Shown here piece after piece: positions 20,441-35,277 of a DNA stretch of 64,000 bases (positions are counted from its first letter, which is position 1; each line of letters begins with the position of its first letter). The DNA is from Liopterus haemorrhoidalis (lineage: Eukaryota; Arthropoda; Insecta; Coleoptera; Dytiscidae). The stretch covers positions 16,585,249 to 16,649,248 of the forward strand of contig OZ020624.1 of NCBI GenBank assembly GCA_963971575.1. Direction: 5' to 3'. A model generated the notes under the pieces. That model searched no databases and was not told the origin of the DNA. It saw only the letters and a list, made by a program, of their open reading frames with translations. Position numbers and translations under genes: made by a program.

Positions 20441-23400
20441 CATTATTCTTGGTCAGAAACCAAAATAAGTGTTATGTACTTCTTAAACATGTTGCGCTTA
20501 ATCAGTTTTTAAGTAAAACTTGAATTTTGAAAATTCAACTATTTCGTTGCTTTTTTCTGTCAATAATATCATAATTCTTGGTCAGAAACCAAAATTAGTG
20601 TTATGTACTTCTTAAACATGTTGCGCTTAACCAGTTTTCAAGTAAAACTTGAATTTTGAAAATTTAACTATTTCGTTGCTATTTTGTGTCATAAACATCA
20701 TTATTCTTAGTCAGAAACCAAAATAAGTGTTATGTACTTCTTAAACATGTTGCGCTTAACCAGTTTTCAAGTAAAACTTGAATTTTGAAAATTCAACTAT
20801 TTCGTTGCTATTTTCTGTCAATAATATCATAATTCTTGGTCAGAAACCAAAATTAGTGTTATGTACTTCTAAAACATGTTGCGCTTAGCCAGTTTTCAAG
20901 TAAAACATGAATTTTGAAAATTCAACTATTTCCTTGCTATTTTGTGTCATAAACATCATTATTCTTGGTCAGAAACCAAAATAAGTGTTATGTACTTCTT
21001 AAACATGTTGCGCTTAACCAGTTTTCAAGTAAAACTTGAATTTTGAAAATTCAACTATTTCGTTGCTATTTTCTGTCATTAACATCATAATTCTTGGTCA
21101 GAAACCAAAATAAGTGTTATGTACTTCTAAAACATGTTGCGCTTAACCAGTTTTCAAGTAAAACTTGAATTTTGAAAATTCAACTATTTCGTTGCTTGTT
21201 TCTGTCAATAATATCAAAATTCTTGGTCAGAAACCAAAATAAGTGTAATGTACTTCTTAAACATGTTGCGCTTAACCAGTTTTCAAGTAAAACTTGAATT
21301 TTGAAAATTCAACTATTTCGTTGCTATTTTGTGTCATAAACATCATTATTCTTGGTCAGAAACCAAAATAAGTGTTATGTACTTCTTAAACATGTTGCGC
21401 TTAACCAGTTTTCAAGTAAAACTTGAATTTTGAAAATTCAACTATTTCGTTGCTATTTTCGGTCAATAATATCATAATTCTTGGTCAGAAACCAAAATTA
21501 ATGTTATGTACTTCTTAAACATGTTGCGCTTAACCAGTTTTCAAGTAAAACTTGAATTTTGAAAATTCTAATATTTCGTTGCTATTTTCTGTCAATAATA
21601 TCATAATTCTTGGTCAGAAACCAAAATTAGTGTTATGTACTTCTTAAACATGTTGCGCTTAACCAGTTTTCATGTAAAACATGAATTTTGAAAATTCAAC
21701 TATTTCGTTGCTATTTTCGGTCAATAATATCATAATTCTTGGTCAGAAACCAAAATTAGTGTTATGTACTTCTTAAACATGTTGCGCTTAACCAGTTTTC
21801 AAGTAAAACTTGAATTTTGAAAATTCAACTATTTCGTTGCTATTTTCTGTCAATAATATCATAATTCTTGGTCAGAAACCAAAATTAGTGTCATGTACTT
21901 CTTAAACATGTTGCGCTTAACCAGTTTTCATGTAAAACATGAATTTTGAAAATTCAACTATTTCGTTGCTATTTTCTCTCAATAATATCATAATTCTTGG
22001 TCAGAAACCAAAATTAGTGTTATGTACTTCTTAAACATGTTGCGCTTAACCAGTTTTCAAGTAAAACTTGAATTTTGAAAATTTAACTATTTCGTTGCTA
22101 TTTTGTGTCATAAACATCATTATTCTTGGTCAGAAACCAAAATAAGTGTTATGTACTTCTTAAACATGTTGCGCTTAACCAGTTTTCAAGTAAAACTTGA
22201 ATTTTGAAAATTCAACTATTTCGTTACTATTTTCTGTCAATAATATCATAATTCTTGGTCAGAAACCAAAATTAGTGTTATGTACTTCTAAAACATGTTG
22301 CGCTTAGCCAGTTTTCAAGTAAAACATGAATTTTGAAAATTCAACTATTTCCTTGCTATTTTGTGTCATAAACATCATTATTCTTGGTCAGAAACCAAAA
22401 TAAGTGTTATGTACTTCTTAAACATGTTGCGCTTAACCAGTTTTCAAGTAAAACTTGAATTTTGAAAATTCAACTATTTCGTTGCTATTTTGTGTCATTA
22501 ACATCATAATTCTTGGTCAGAAACCAAAATAAGTGTTTTGTACTTCTTAAACATGTTGCGCTTAACCAGTTTTCAAGTAAAACTTGAATTTTAAAAATTC
22601 AACTATTTCGTTGCTATTTTCTGTCAATAATATCAAAATTCTTGGTCAGAAACCAAAATACGTGTTATGTACTTCTAAAACATGTTGCGCTTAACCAGTT
22701 TTCAAGTAAAACTTGAATTTTGAAAATTCAACTATTTCGTTGCTATTTGGTGTCATAAACATCATTATTCTTGGTCAGAAACCAAAATAAGGGTTATGTA
22801 CTTCTAAAACATGTTGCGCTTAACCAGTTTTCAAGTAAAACTTGAATTTTGAAAATTCAACTATTTCGTTGCTATTTTCTTTCAACAATATCAAAATTCT
22901 TGGTCAGAAACCAAAATTAGTGTTATGTACTTCTAAAACATGTTGCGCTTAGCCAGTTTTCAAGTAAAACATGAATTTTGAAAATTCAACTATTTCGTTG
23001 CTATTTTGTGTCATAAACATCATTATTCTTGGTCAGAAACCAAAATAAGTGTTATGTACTTCTAAAACATGTTGCGCTTAACCAGTTTTCAAGTAAAACT
23101 TGAATTTTGAAAATTCAACTATTTCGTTGCTATTTTCTGTCAATAATATCATAATTCTTGGTCAGAAACCAAAATTAGTGTTATGTACTTCTTAAACATG
23201 TTGCGCTTAACCAGTTTTCATATAAAACATGAAATTTGAAAATTCAACTATTTCGTTGCTATTTTGTGTCATAAACATCATTATTCTTGGTCAGAAACCA
23301 AAATAAGTGTTATGTACTTCTTAAACATGTTGCGCTTAACCAGTTTTCATGTAAAACATGAATTTTGAAAATTCAACTATTTCGTTGCTATTTTCTGTCA

Positions 23401-26232
23401 ATAATATCATAATTCTTGGTCAGAAACCAAAATTAGTGTTATGTACTTCTAAAACATGTTGCGCTTAACCAGTTTTCATGTAAAACATGAATTTTGAAAA
23501 TTCAACTATTTCGTTGCTTTTTTCTGTCAATAATATCATAATTCTTAGTCAGAAACCAAAATTAGTGTTATGTACTTCTTAAACATGTTGCGCTTAACCA
23601 GTTTTCATGTAAAACATGAATTTTGAAAATTCAACTATTTCGTTGCTATTTTCTCTCAATAATATCATAATTCTTGGTCAGAAACCAAAATTAGTGTTAT
23701 GTACTTCTAAAACATGTTGCGCTTAACCAGTTTTCATGTAAAACTTGAATTTTGAAAATTCAACTATTTCGTTGCTATTTTATGTCAATAATATCATAAT
23801 TCTTGGTCAGAAACCAAAATTAGTGTTATGTACTTCTAAAACATGTTGCGCTTAGCCAGTTTTCAAGTAAAACATGAATTTTGAAAATTCAACTATTTCG
23901 TTGCTATTTTCTGTCAATAATATCATAAATCTTGGTCAGAAACCAAAATTAGTGTTATGTACTTCTTAAACATGTTGCGCTTAACCAGTTTTCATTTAAA
24001 ACATGAATTTTGAAAATTCAACTATTTCGTTGCTATTTTGTGTCATTAACATCATAATTCTTGGTCAGAAACCAAAATAAGTGTTATGTACTTCTAAAAC
24101 ATGTTGCGCTTAACCAGTTTTCAAGTAAAACTTGAATTTTGAAAATTCAACTATTTCGTTGCTATTTTGTGTCATAAACATCATTATTCTTGGTCAGAAA
24201 CCAAAATAAGTGTTATGTACTTCTTAAACATGTTGCGCTTAACCAGTTTTCATATAAAACATGAAATTTGAAAATTCAACTATTTCGTTGCTATTTTGTG
24301 TCATTAACATCATAATTCTTGGTCAGAAACCAAAATAAGTGTTATGTACTTCTTAAACATGTTGCGCTTAACCAGTTTTCAAGTAAAACTTGAATTTTGA
24401 AAATTCAACTATTTCGTTGCTATTTTCTGTCAATAATATCATAATTCTTGGTCAGAAACCAAAATAAGTGTTATGTACTTCTTAAACATGTTGCGCTTAA
24501 CCAGTTTTCAAGTAAAACTTGAATTTTGAAATTTCAACTATTTCGTTGCTATTTTCTGTCAATAATATCATAATTCTTGGTCAGAAACCAAAATTAGTGT
24601 TGTGTACTTCTTAAACATGTTGCGCTTAACCAGTTTTCAAGTAAAATTTGAATTTTGAAAATTCAACTATTTCGTTGCTATTTTCTGTCAATAATATCAT
24701 AATTCTTGGTCAGAAACCAAAATTAGTGTTATGTACTTCTTAAACATGTTGCGCTTAACCAGTTTTCATGTAAAACATGAATTTTGAAAATTCAACTATT
24801 TCGTTGCTATTTTCTCTCAATAATATCATAATTCTTGGTCAGAAACCAAAATTAGTGTTATGTACTTCTAAAACATGTTGCGCTTAGCCAGTTTTCAAGT
24901 AAAACTTGAATTTTGAAAATGCAACTATTTCGTTGCTATTTTCTGTCAATAATATCATAATTCTTGGTCAGAAACCAAAATTAGTGTTATGTACTTCTAA
25001 AACATGTTGCGCTTAATCAGTTTTCAAGTAAAACTTGAATTTTGAAAATTCAACTATTTCGTTGCTATTTTCTGTCAATAATATCATAATTCTTGGTCAG
25101 AAACCAAAATTAGTGTTATGTACTTCTTAAACATGTTGCGCTTAACCAGTTTTCATATAAAACATGAAATTTGAAAATTCAACTATTTTGTTGCTATTTT
25201 GTGTCACAAACATCATTATTCTTGGTCAGAAACCAAAATAAGTGTTATGTACTTCTTAAACATGTTGCGCTTAATCAGTTTTCAAGTAAAACTTGAATTT
25301 TGAAAATTCAACTATTTCGTTGCTTTTTTCTGTCAATAATATCATAATTCTTGGTCAGAAACCAAAATTAGTGTTATGTACTTCTTAAACATGTTGCGCT
25401 TAACCAGTTTTCATGTAAAACATGAATTTTGAAAATTCAACTATTTCGTTGCTATTTTGTGTCATAAACATCATTATTCTTGGTCAGAAACCAAAATAAG
25501 TGTTATGTACTTCTTAAACATGTTGTGCTTAACCAGTTTTCAAGTAAAACTTGAACTTTGAAAATTCAACTATTTCGTTGCTATTTTCTGTCAATAATAT
25601 CATAATTCTTGGTCAGAAACCAAAATTAGTGTTATGTACTTCTTAAACATGTTGCGCTTAACCAGTTTTCATATAAAACATGAAATTTGAAAATTCAACT
25701 ATTTTGTTGCTATTTTGTGTCACAAACATCATTATTCTTGGTCAGAAACCAAAAAAAGTGTTATGTACTTCTTAAACATGTTGCGCTTAATCAGTTTTCA
25801 AGTAAAACTTGAATTTTGAAAATTCAACTATTTCGTTGCTTTTTTCTGTCAATAATATCATAATTCTTGGTCAGAAACCAAAATTAGTGTTATGTACTTC
25901 TTAAACATGTTGCGCTTAACCAGTTTTCATGTAAAACATGAATTTTGAAAATTCAACTATTTCGTTGCTATTTTGTGTCACTAACATCATAATTCTTGGT
26001 CAGAAACCAAAATAAGTGTTATGTACTTCTTAAACATGTTGCGCTTAACCAGTTTTCAAGTAAAACTTGAATTTTGAAAATTCAACTATTTCGTTGCTAT
26101 TTTCGGTCAATAATATCATAATTCTTGGTCAGAAACCAAAATTAGTGTTATGTACTTCTTAAACATGTTGCGCTTAACCAGTTTTCAAGTAAAACATGAA
26201 TTTTGAAAATTCAACTATTTCGTTGCTATTTT
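20441..26232. repeat. large higher-order unit, copy 3 (about 45 monomers)
   Basis: Starts with the cagtttttaag monomer (20511). From about 21567 it matches copy 1 at an offset of 10062 = 78 x 129 (gtgttttgtac at 22533, tggtgtc at 22750), whereas its first kilobase matches at 79 x 129. One monomer was therefore lost between ttaatgtt and ttctaatat. The match to copy 2 ends near 26230, where ctgtcaata replaces gtgtcataa. Confidence 0.88.
23537..25084. repeat. core block, copy 3 of 6
   Basis: Offset 5805 = 45 x 129 from copy 2. Retains gtgttgtgtac (24597), tgaaatttcaac and aaaatgcaac, so copies 1-3 form one closely related lineage. Confidence 0.88.
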
Positions 26233-26245
26233 CTGTCAATAATAT

Positions 26246-29200
26246 CATAATTCTTGGTCAGAAACCAAAATTAGTGTTATGTAATTCTTAAACATGTTGC
26301 GCTTAACCAGTTTTCATGTAAAACATGAAATTTGAAAATTCAACCATTTCGTTGCTATTTTGTGTCATTCATATCAAAATTCTTGGTCAGAAACCAAAAT
26401 AAGTGTTATGTACTTCTAAAACATGTTGCGCTTAACCAGTTTTCAAGTAAAACTTGAATTTTGAAAATTCAACTATTTCGTTGCTATTTGGTGTCATAAA
26501 CATCATTATTCTTGGTCAGAAACCAAAATAAGGGTTATGTACTTCTAAAACATGTTGCGCTTAACCAGTTTTCAAGTAAAACTTGAATTTTGAAAATTCA
26601 ACTATTTCGTTGCTATTTTCTGTCAACAATATCAAAATTCTTGGTCAGAAACCAAAATTAGTGTTATGTACTTCTAAAACATGTTGCGCTTAGCCAGTTT
26701 TCAAGTAAAACATGAATTTTGAAAATTCAACTATTTCGTTGCTATTTTGTGTCATAAACATCATTATTCTTGGTCAGAAACCAAAATAAGTGTTATGTAC
26801 TTCTAAAACATGTTGCGCTTAACCAGTTTTCAAGTAAAACTTGAATTTTGAAAATTCAACTATTTCGTTGCTATTTTCTGTCAATAATATCATAATTCTT
26901 GGTCAGAAACCAAAATTAGTGTTATGTACTTCTTAAACATGTTGCGCTTAACCAGTTTTCATATAAAACATGAAATTTGAAAATTCAACTATTTCGTTGC
27001 TATTTTGTGTCATAAACATCATTATTCTTGGTCAGAAACCAAAATAAGTGTTATGTACTTCCTAAACATGTTGCGCTTAACCAGTTTTCATGTAAAACAT
27101 GAATTTTGAAAATTCAACTATTTCGTTGCTATTTTCTGTCAATAATATCATAATTCTTGGTCAGAAACCAAAATTAGTGTTATGTACTTCTCAAACATGT
27201 TGCGCTTAACCAGTTTTCATGTAAAACATGAATTTTGAAAATTCAACTATTTCGTTGCTTTTTTCTGTCAATAATATCATAATTCTTAGTCAGAAATCAA
27301 AATTAGTGTTATGTACTTCTTAAACATGTTGCGCTTAACCAGTTTTCATGTAAAACATGAATTTTGAAAATTCAACTATTTCGTTGCTATTTTCTCTCAA
27401 TAATATCATAATTCTTGGTCAGAAACCAAAATTAGTGTTATGTACTTCTAAAACATGTTGCGCTTAACCAGTTTTCATGTAAAACTTGAATTTTGAAAAT
27501 TCAACTATTTCGTTGCTATTTTATGTCAATAATATCATAATTCTTGGTCAGAAACCAAAATTAGTGTTATGTACTTCTAAAACATGTTGCGCTTAGCCAG
27601 TTTTCAAGTAAAACATGAATTTTGAAAATTCAACTATTTCGTTGCTATTTTCTGTCAATAATATCATAAATCTTGGTCAGAAACCAAAATTAGTTTTATG
27701 TACTTCTTAAACATGTTGCGCTTAACCAGTTTTCATTTAAAACATGAATTTTGAAAATTCAACTATTTCGTTGCTATTTTGTGTCATTAACATCATAATT
27801 CTTGGTCAGAAACCAAAATAAGTGTTATGTACTTCTAAAACATGTTGCGCTTAACCAGTTTTCAAGTAAAACTTGAATTTTGAAAATTCAACTATTTCGT
27901 TGCTATTTTGTGTCATAAACATCATTATTCTTGGTCAGAAACCAAAATAAGTGTTATGTACTTCTTAAACATGTTGCGCTTAACCAGTTTTCATATAAAA
28001 CATGAAATTTGAAAATTCAACTATTTCGTTGCTATTTTGTGTCATTAACATCATAATTCTTGGTCAGAAACCAAAATAAGTGTTATGTACTTCTTAAACA
28101 TGTTGCGCTTACCAGTTTTCAAGTAAAACTTGAATTTTGAAAATTCAACTATTTCGTTGCTATTTTCTGTCAATAATATCATAATTCTTGGTCAGAAACC
28201 AAAATAAGTGTTATGTACTTCTTAAACATGTTGCGCTTAACCAGTTTTCAAGTAAAACTTGAATTTTGAAAATTCAACTATTTCGTTGCTATTTTCTGTC
28301 AATAATATCATAATTCTTGGTCAGAAACCAAAATTAGTGTTATGTTCTTCTTAAACATGTTGCGCTTAACCAGTTTTCAAGTAAAATTTGAATTTTGAAA
28401 ATTCAACTATTTCGTTGCTATTTTCTGTCAATAATATCATAATTCGTGGTCAGAAACCAAAATTAGTGTTATGTACTTCTTAAACATGTTGCGCTTAACC
28501 AGTTTTCATGTAAAACATGAATTTTGAAAATTCAACTATTTCGTTGCTATTTTCTCTCAATAATATCATAATTCTTGGTCAGAAACCAAAATTAGTGTTA
28601 TGTACTTCTAAAACATGTTGCGCTTAGCCAGTTTTCAAGTAAAACTTGAATTTTGAAAATTCAACTATTTCGTTGCTATTTTCTGTCAATAATATCATAA
28701 TTCTTGGTCAGAAACCAAAATTAGTGTTATGTACTTCTAAAACATGTTGCGCTTAATCAGTTTTCAAGTAAAACTTGAATTTTGAAAATTCAACTATTTC
28801 GTTGCTATTTTCTGTCAATAATATCATAATTCTTGGTCAGAAACCAAAATTAGTGTTATGTACTTCTTAAACATGTTGCGCTTAACCAGTTTTCATATAA
28901 ACCATGAAATTTGAAAATTCAACTATTTTGTTGCTATTTTGTGTCACAAACATCATTATTCTTGGTCAGAAACCAAAAAAAGTGTTATGTACTTCTTAAA
29001 CATGTTGCGCTTAATCAGTTTTCAAGTAAAACTTGAATTTTGAAAATTCAACTATTTCGTTGCTTTTTTCTGCCAATAATATCATAATTCTTGGTCAGAA
29101 ACCAAAATTAGTGTTATGTACTTCTTAAACATGTTGCGCTTAACCAGTTTTCATGTAAAACATGAATTTTGAAAATTCAACTATTTCGTTGCTATTTTGT

Positions 29201-30350
29201 GTCACTAACATCATAATTCTTGGTCAGAAACCAAAATAAGTGTTATGTACTTCTTAAACATGTTGCGCTTAACCAGTTTTCAAGTAAAACTTGAATTTTG
29301 AAAATTCAACTATTTCGTTGCTATTTTCTGTCAATAATATCATAATTCTTGGTCAGAAACCAAAATTAGTGTTATGTACTTCTTAAACATGTTGCGCTTA
29401 ACCAGTTTTCAAGTAAAACATGAATTTTGAAAATTCAACTATTTCGTTGCTATTTTCTGTCAATAATATCATAATTCTTGGTCAGAAACCAAAATTAGTG
29501 TTATGTACTTCTTAAACATGTTGCGCTTAACCAGTTTTCATGTAAAACATGAAATTTGAAAATTCAACTATTTCGTTGCTATTTTGTGTCAATAATATCA
29601 AAATTCTTGGTCAGAAACCAAAATAAGTGTTATGTACTTCTAAAACATGTTGCGCTTAACCAGTTTTCAAGTAAAACTTGAATTTTGAAAATTCAACTAT
29701 TTCGTTGCTATTTGGTGTCATAAACATCATTATTCTTGGTCAGAAACCAAAATAAGGGTTATGTACTTCTAAAACATGTTGCGCTTAACCAGTTTTCAAG
29801 TAAAACTTGAATTTTGAAAATTCAACTATTTCGTTGCTATTTTCTGTCAACAATATCAAAATTCTTGGTCAGAAACCAAAATTAGTGTTATGTACTTCTA
29901 AAACATGTTGCGCTTAGCCAGTTTTCAAGTAAAACATGAATTTTGAAAATTCAACTATTTCGTTGCTATTTTGTGTCATAAACATCATTATTCTTGGTCA
30001 GAAACCAAAATAAGTGTTATGTACTTCTAAAACATGTTGCGCTTAACCAGTTTTCAAGTAAAACTTGAATTTTGAAAATTCAACTATTTCGTTGCTATTT
30101 TCTGTCAATAATATCATAATACTTGGTCAGAAACCAAAATTAGTGTTATGTACTTCTTAAACATGTTGCGCTTAACCAGTTTTCATATAAAACATGAAAT
30201 TTGAAAATTCAACTATTTCGTTGCTATTTTGTGTCATAAACATCATTATTCTTGGTCAGAAACCAAAATAAGTGTTATGTACTTCCTAAACATGTTGCGC
30301 TTAACCAGTTTTCATGTAAAACATGAATTTTGAAAATTCAACTATTTCGT
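26246..30350. repeat. block carrying the tggtgtc pair, repeated at a 25-monomer step
   Basis: The stretch around 26.3-27.1 kb matches 29.5-30.3 kb. tggtgtc lies at 26491 and 29715, and cttcctaaac at 27061 and 30285, both offset 3224 = 25 x 129 - 1 because of the 1-bp loss at 28110. The match ends near 30350, where gctaatttgtgtcaataac appears. Confidence 0.82.
27278..28824. repeat. core block, copy 4 of 6, with a 1-bp loss
   Basis: Offset 3741 = 29 x 129 from copy 3. It lacks the gtgttgtgtac, tgaaatttcaac and aaaatgcaac variants, so it belongs to a different branch from copies 1-3. Private changes include cagaaatcaaaa (about 27295), agttttatg (about 27693), cttaccag (one a missing at 28110/28111) and attcgtggtc (about 28443). 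Confidence 0.85.
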
Positions 30351-30888
30351 TGCTAATTTGTGTCAATAACATCATAATTCTTGGTCAGAAACCAAAATAA
30401 GTGTTATGTACTTCTTAAACATGTTGCGCTTAACCAGTTTTCAAGTAAAACTTGAATTTTTAAAATTCAACTATTTCGTTGCTATTTTCTGTCAATAATA
30501 TCATAATTTTTGGTCAGAAACCAAAATTAGTGTTATGTACTTCTAAAACATGTTGCGCTTAGCCAGTTTTCAAGTAAAACATGAATTTTGAAAATTCAAC
30601 TATTTCCTTGCTATTTTGTGTCATAAACATCATTATTCTTGGTCAGAAACCAAAATAAGTGTTATGTACTTCTTAAACATGTTGCGCTTAATCAGTTTTC
30701 AAATAAAACTTGAATTTTGAAAATTCAACTATTTCGTTGCTTTTTTCTGTCAATAATATCATAATTCTTGGTCAGAAACCAAAATTAGTGTTATGTACTT
30801 CTTAAACATGTTGCGCTTAACCAGTTTTCATGTAAAACATGAATTTTGAAAATTCAACTATTTCGTTGCTTTTTTCTGTCAATAATAT

Positions 30889-32695
30889 CATAATTCTTAG
30901 TCAGAAACCAAAATTAGTGTTATGTACTTCTTAAACATGTTGCGCTTAACCAGTTTTCATGTAAAACATGAATTTTGAAAATTCAACTATTTCGTTGCTA
31001 TTTTCTCTCAATAATATCATAATTCTTGGTCAGAAACCAAAATTAGTGTTATGTACTTCTAAAACATGTTGCGCTTAACCAGTTTTCATGTAAAACTTGA
31101 ATTTTGAAAATTCAACTATTTCGTTGCTATTTTATGTCAATAATATCATAATTCTTGGTCAGAAACCAAAATTAGTGTTATGTACTTCTAAAACATGTTG
31201 CGCTTAGCCAGTTTTCAAGTAAAACATGAATTTTGAAAATTCAACTATTTCGTTGCTATTTTCTGTCAATAATATCATAAATCTTGGTCAGAAACCAAAA
31301 TTAGTGTTATGTACTTCTTAAACATGTTGCGCTTAACCAGTTTTCATTTAAAACATGAATTTTGAAAATTCAACTATTTCGTTGCTATTTTGTGTCATTA
31401 ACATCATAATTCTTGGTCAGAAACCAAAATAAGTGTTATGTACTTCTAAAACATGTTGCGCTTAACCAGTTTTCAAGTAAAACTTGAATTTTGAAAATTC
31501 AACTATTTCGTTGCTATTTTGTGTCATAAACATCATTATTCTTGGTCAGAAACCAAAATAAGTGTTATGTACTTCTTAAACATGTTGCGCTTAACCAGTT
31601 TTCATATAAAACATGAAATTTGAAAATTCAACTATTTCGTTGCTATTTTGTGTCATTAACATCATAATTCTTGGTCAGAAACCAAAATAAGTGTTATGTA
31701 CTTCTTAAACATGTTGCGCTTAACCAGTTTTCAAGTAAAACTTGAATTTTGAAAATTCAACTATTTCGTTGCTATTTTCTGTCAATAATATCATAATTCT
31801 TGGTCAGAAACCAAAATAAGTGTTATGTACTTCTTAAACATGTTGCGCTTAACCAGTTTTCAAGTAAAACTTGAATTTTGAAAATTCAACTATTTCGTTG
31901 CTATTTTCTGTAAAATAATATCATAATTCTTGGTCAGAAACCAAAATTAGTGTTATGTACTTCTTAAACATGTTGCGCTTAACCAGTTTTCAAGTAAAAT
32001 TTGAATTTTGAAAATTCAACTATTTCGTTGCTATTTTCTGTCAATAATATCATAATTCTTGGTCAGAAACCAAAATTAGTGTTATGTACTTCTTAAACAT
32101 GTTGCGCTTAACCAGTTTTCATGTAAAACATGAATTTTGAAAATTCAACTATTTCGTTGCTATTTTCTCTCAATAATATCATAATTCTTGGTCAGAAACC
32201 AAAATTAGTGTTATGTACTTCTAAAACATGTTGCGCTTAGCCAGTTTTCAAGTAAAACTTGAATTTTGAAAATTCAACTATTTCGTTGCTATTTTCTGTC
32301 AATAATATCATAATTCTTGGTCAGAAACCAAAATTAGTGTTATGTACTTCTTAAACATGTTGCGCTTAACCAGTTTTCATATAAAACATGAAATTTGAAA
32401 ATTCAACTATTTCGTTGCTATTTTGTGTCATAAACATCATTATTCTTGGTCAGAAACCAAAATAAGTGTTATGTACTTCCTAAACATGTTGCGCTTAACC
32501 AGTTTTCATGTAAAACATGAATTTTGAAAATTCAACTATTTCGTTGCTATTTTCTGTCAATAATATCATAATTCTTGGTCAGAAACCAAAATTAGTGTTA
32601 TGTACTTCTTAAACATGTTGCGCTTAACCAGTTTTCATGTAAAACATGAATTTTGAAAATTCAACTATTTCGTTGCTTTTTTCTGTCAATAATAT
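30889..32695. repeat. core block, copy 5 of 6, as a 14-monomer unit (1,807 bp)
   Basis: Eleven core monomers, then three others (a class A monomer, a cttcctaaac monomer and a gctttttt monomer), after which the core restarts at 32696. It contains a 1-bp gain (ctgtaaaataat at 31910) that is also present in copy 6 at 33717, so the two are a recent tandem duplication. Confidence 0.88.
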
Positions 32696-34244
32696 CATAA
32701 TTCTTAGTCAGAAACCAAAATTAGTGTTATGTACTTCTTAAACATGTTGCGCTTAACCAGTTTTCATGTAAAACATGAATTTTGAAAATTCAACTATTTC
32801 GTTGCTATTTTCTCTCAATAATATCATAATTCTTGGTCAGAAACCAAAATTAGTGTTATGTACTTCTAAAACATGTTGCGCTTAACCAGTTTTCATGTAA
32901 AACTTGAATTTTGAAAATTCAACTATTTCGTTGCTATTTTATGTCAATAATATCATAATTCTTGGTCAGAAACCAAAATTAGTGTTATGTACTTCTAAAA
33001 CATGTTGCGCTTAGCCAGTTTTCAAGTAAAACATGAATTTTGAAAATTCAACTATTTCGTTGCTATTTTCTGTCAATAATATCATAAATCTTGGTCAGAA
33101 ACCAAAATTAGTGTTATGTACTTCTTAAACATGTTGCGCTTAACCAGTTTTCATTTAAAACATGAATTTTGAAAATTCAACTATTTCGTTGCTATTTTGT
33201 GTTATTAACATCATAATTCTTGGTCAGAAACCAAAATAAGTGTTATGTACTTCTAAAACATGTTGCGCTTAACCAGTTTTCAAGTAAAACTTGAATTTTG
33301 AAAATTCAACTATTTCGTTGCTATTTTGTGTCATAAACATCATTATTCTTGGTCAGAAACCAAAATAAGTGTTATGTACTTCTTAAACATGTTGCGCTTA
33401 ACCAGTTTTCATATAAAACATGAAATTTGAAAATTCAACTATTTCGTTGCTATTTTGTGTCATTAACATCATAATTCTTGGTCAGAAACCAAAATAAGTG
33501 TTATGTACTTCTTAAACATGTTGCGCTTAACCAGTTTTCAAGTAAAACTTGAATTTTGAAAATTCAACTATTTCGTTGCTATTTTCTGTCAATAATATCA
33601 TAATTCTTGGTCAGAAACCAAAATAAGTGTTATGTACTTCTTAAACATGTTGCGCTTAACCAGTTTTCAAGTAAAACTTGAATTTTGAAAATTCAACTAT
33701 TTCGTTGCTATTTTCTGTAAAATAATATCATAATTCTTGGTCAGAAACCAAAATTAGTGCTATGTACTTCTTAAACATGTTGCGCTTAACCAGTTTTCAA
33801 GTAAAATTTGAATTTTGAAAATTCAACTATTTCGTTGCTATTTTCTGTCAATAATATCATAATTCTTGGTCAGAAACCAAAATTAGTGTTATGTACTTCT
33901 TAAACATGTTGCGCTTAACCAGTTTTCATGTAAAACATGAATTTTGAAAATTCAACTATTTCGTTGCTATTTTCTCTCAATAATATCATAATTCTTGGTC
34001 AGAAACCAAAATTAGTGTTATGTACTTCTAAAACATGTTGCGCTTAGCCAGTTTTCAAGTAAAACTTGAATTTTGAAAATTCAACTATTTCGTTGCTATT
34101 TTCTGTCAATAATATCATAATTCTTGGTCAGAAACCAAAATTAGTGTTATGTACTTCTAAAACATGTTGCGCTTAATCAGTTTTCAAGTAAAACTTGAAT
34201 TTTGAAAATTCAACTATTTCGTTGCTATTTTCTGTCAATAATAT
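32696..34244. repeat. core block, copy 6 of 6
   Basis: Twelve core monomers plus the shared 1-bp gain at 33717. Followed by the class A variant with cataaaccatg and attttgttgc (34245), the same neighbour that core copy 4 has at about 28.83 kb. Private changes include gtgttattaac (about 33201) and agtgctatg. Confidence 0.88.
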
Positions 34245-35277
34245 CATAATTCTTGGTCAGAAACCAAAATTAGTGTTATGTACTTCTTAAACATGTTGCG
34301 CTTAACCAGTTTTCATATAAACCATGAAATTTGAAAATTCAACTATTTTGTTGCTATTTTGTGTCACAAACATCATTATTCTTGGTCAGAAACCAAAATA
34401 AGTGTTATGTACTTCTTAAACATGTTGCGCTTAATCAGTTTTCAAGTAAAACTTGAATTTTGAAAATTCAACTATTTCGTTGCTTTTTTCTGTCAATAAT
34501 ATCATAATTCTTGGTCAGAAACCAAAATTAGTGTTATGTACTTCTTAAACATGTTGCGCTTAACCAGTTTTCATGTAAAACATGAATTTTGAAAATTCAA
34601 CTATTTCGTTGCTATTTTTTGTCAATAATATCATAATTCTTGGTCAGAAACCAAAATAAGTGTTATGTACTTCTTAAACATGTTGCGCTTAACCAGTTTT
34701 CAAGTAAAACTTGAATTTTGAAAATTCAACTATTTCGTTGCTATTTTCTGTCAATAATATCATAATTCTTGGTCAGAAACCAAAATTAGTGTTATGTACT
34801 TCTTAAACATGTTGCGCTTAACCAGTTTTCAAGTAAAATTTGAATTTTGAAAATTCAACTATTTCGTTACTATTTTCTTTCAATAATATCATAATTCTTG
34901 GTCAGAAACCAAAATTAGTGTTATGTACTTCTTAAACATGTTGCGCTTAACCAGTTTTCATGTAAAACATGAATTTTGAAAATTCAACTATTTCGTTGCT
35001 ATTTTCTCTCAATAATATCATAATTCTTGGTCAGAAACCAAAATTAGTGTTATGTACTTCTAAAACATGTTGCGCTTAATCAGTTTTCAAGTAAAACTTG
35101 AATTTTGAAAATTCAACTATTTCGTTGCTATTTTCTGTCAATAATATCATAATTCTTGGTCAGAAACCAAAATAAGTGTTATGTACTTCTTAAACATGTT
35201 GCGCTTAACCAGTTTTCAAGTAAAACTTGAATTTTGAAAATTCAACTATTTCGTTGCTATTTTCTGTCAATAATATC
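34245..35277. repeat. transition between the core copies and the 5-monomer block
   Basis: Class A variant (cataaaccatg), a gctttttt monomer, a catg monomer, and then monomers that already show the 5-mer markers out of order (aaaatttg at 34835, with ttactattttctttc, private). Continuous 129-bp satellite with no foreign sequence. Confidence 0.7.
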
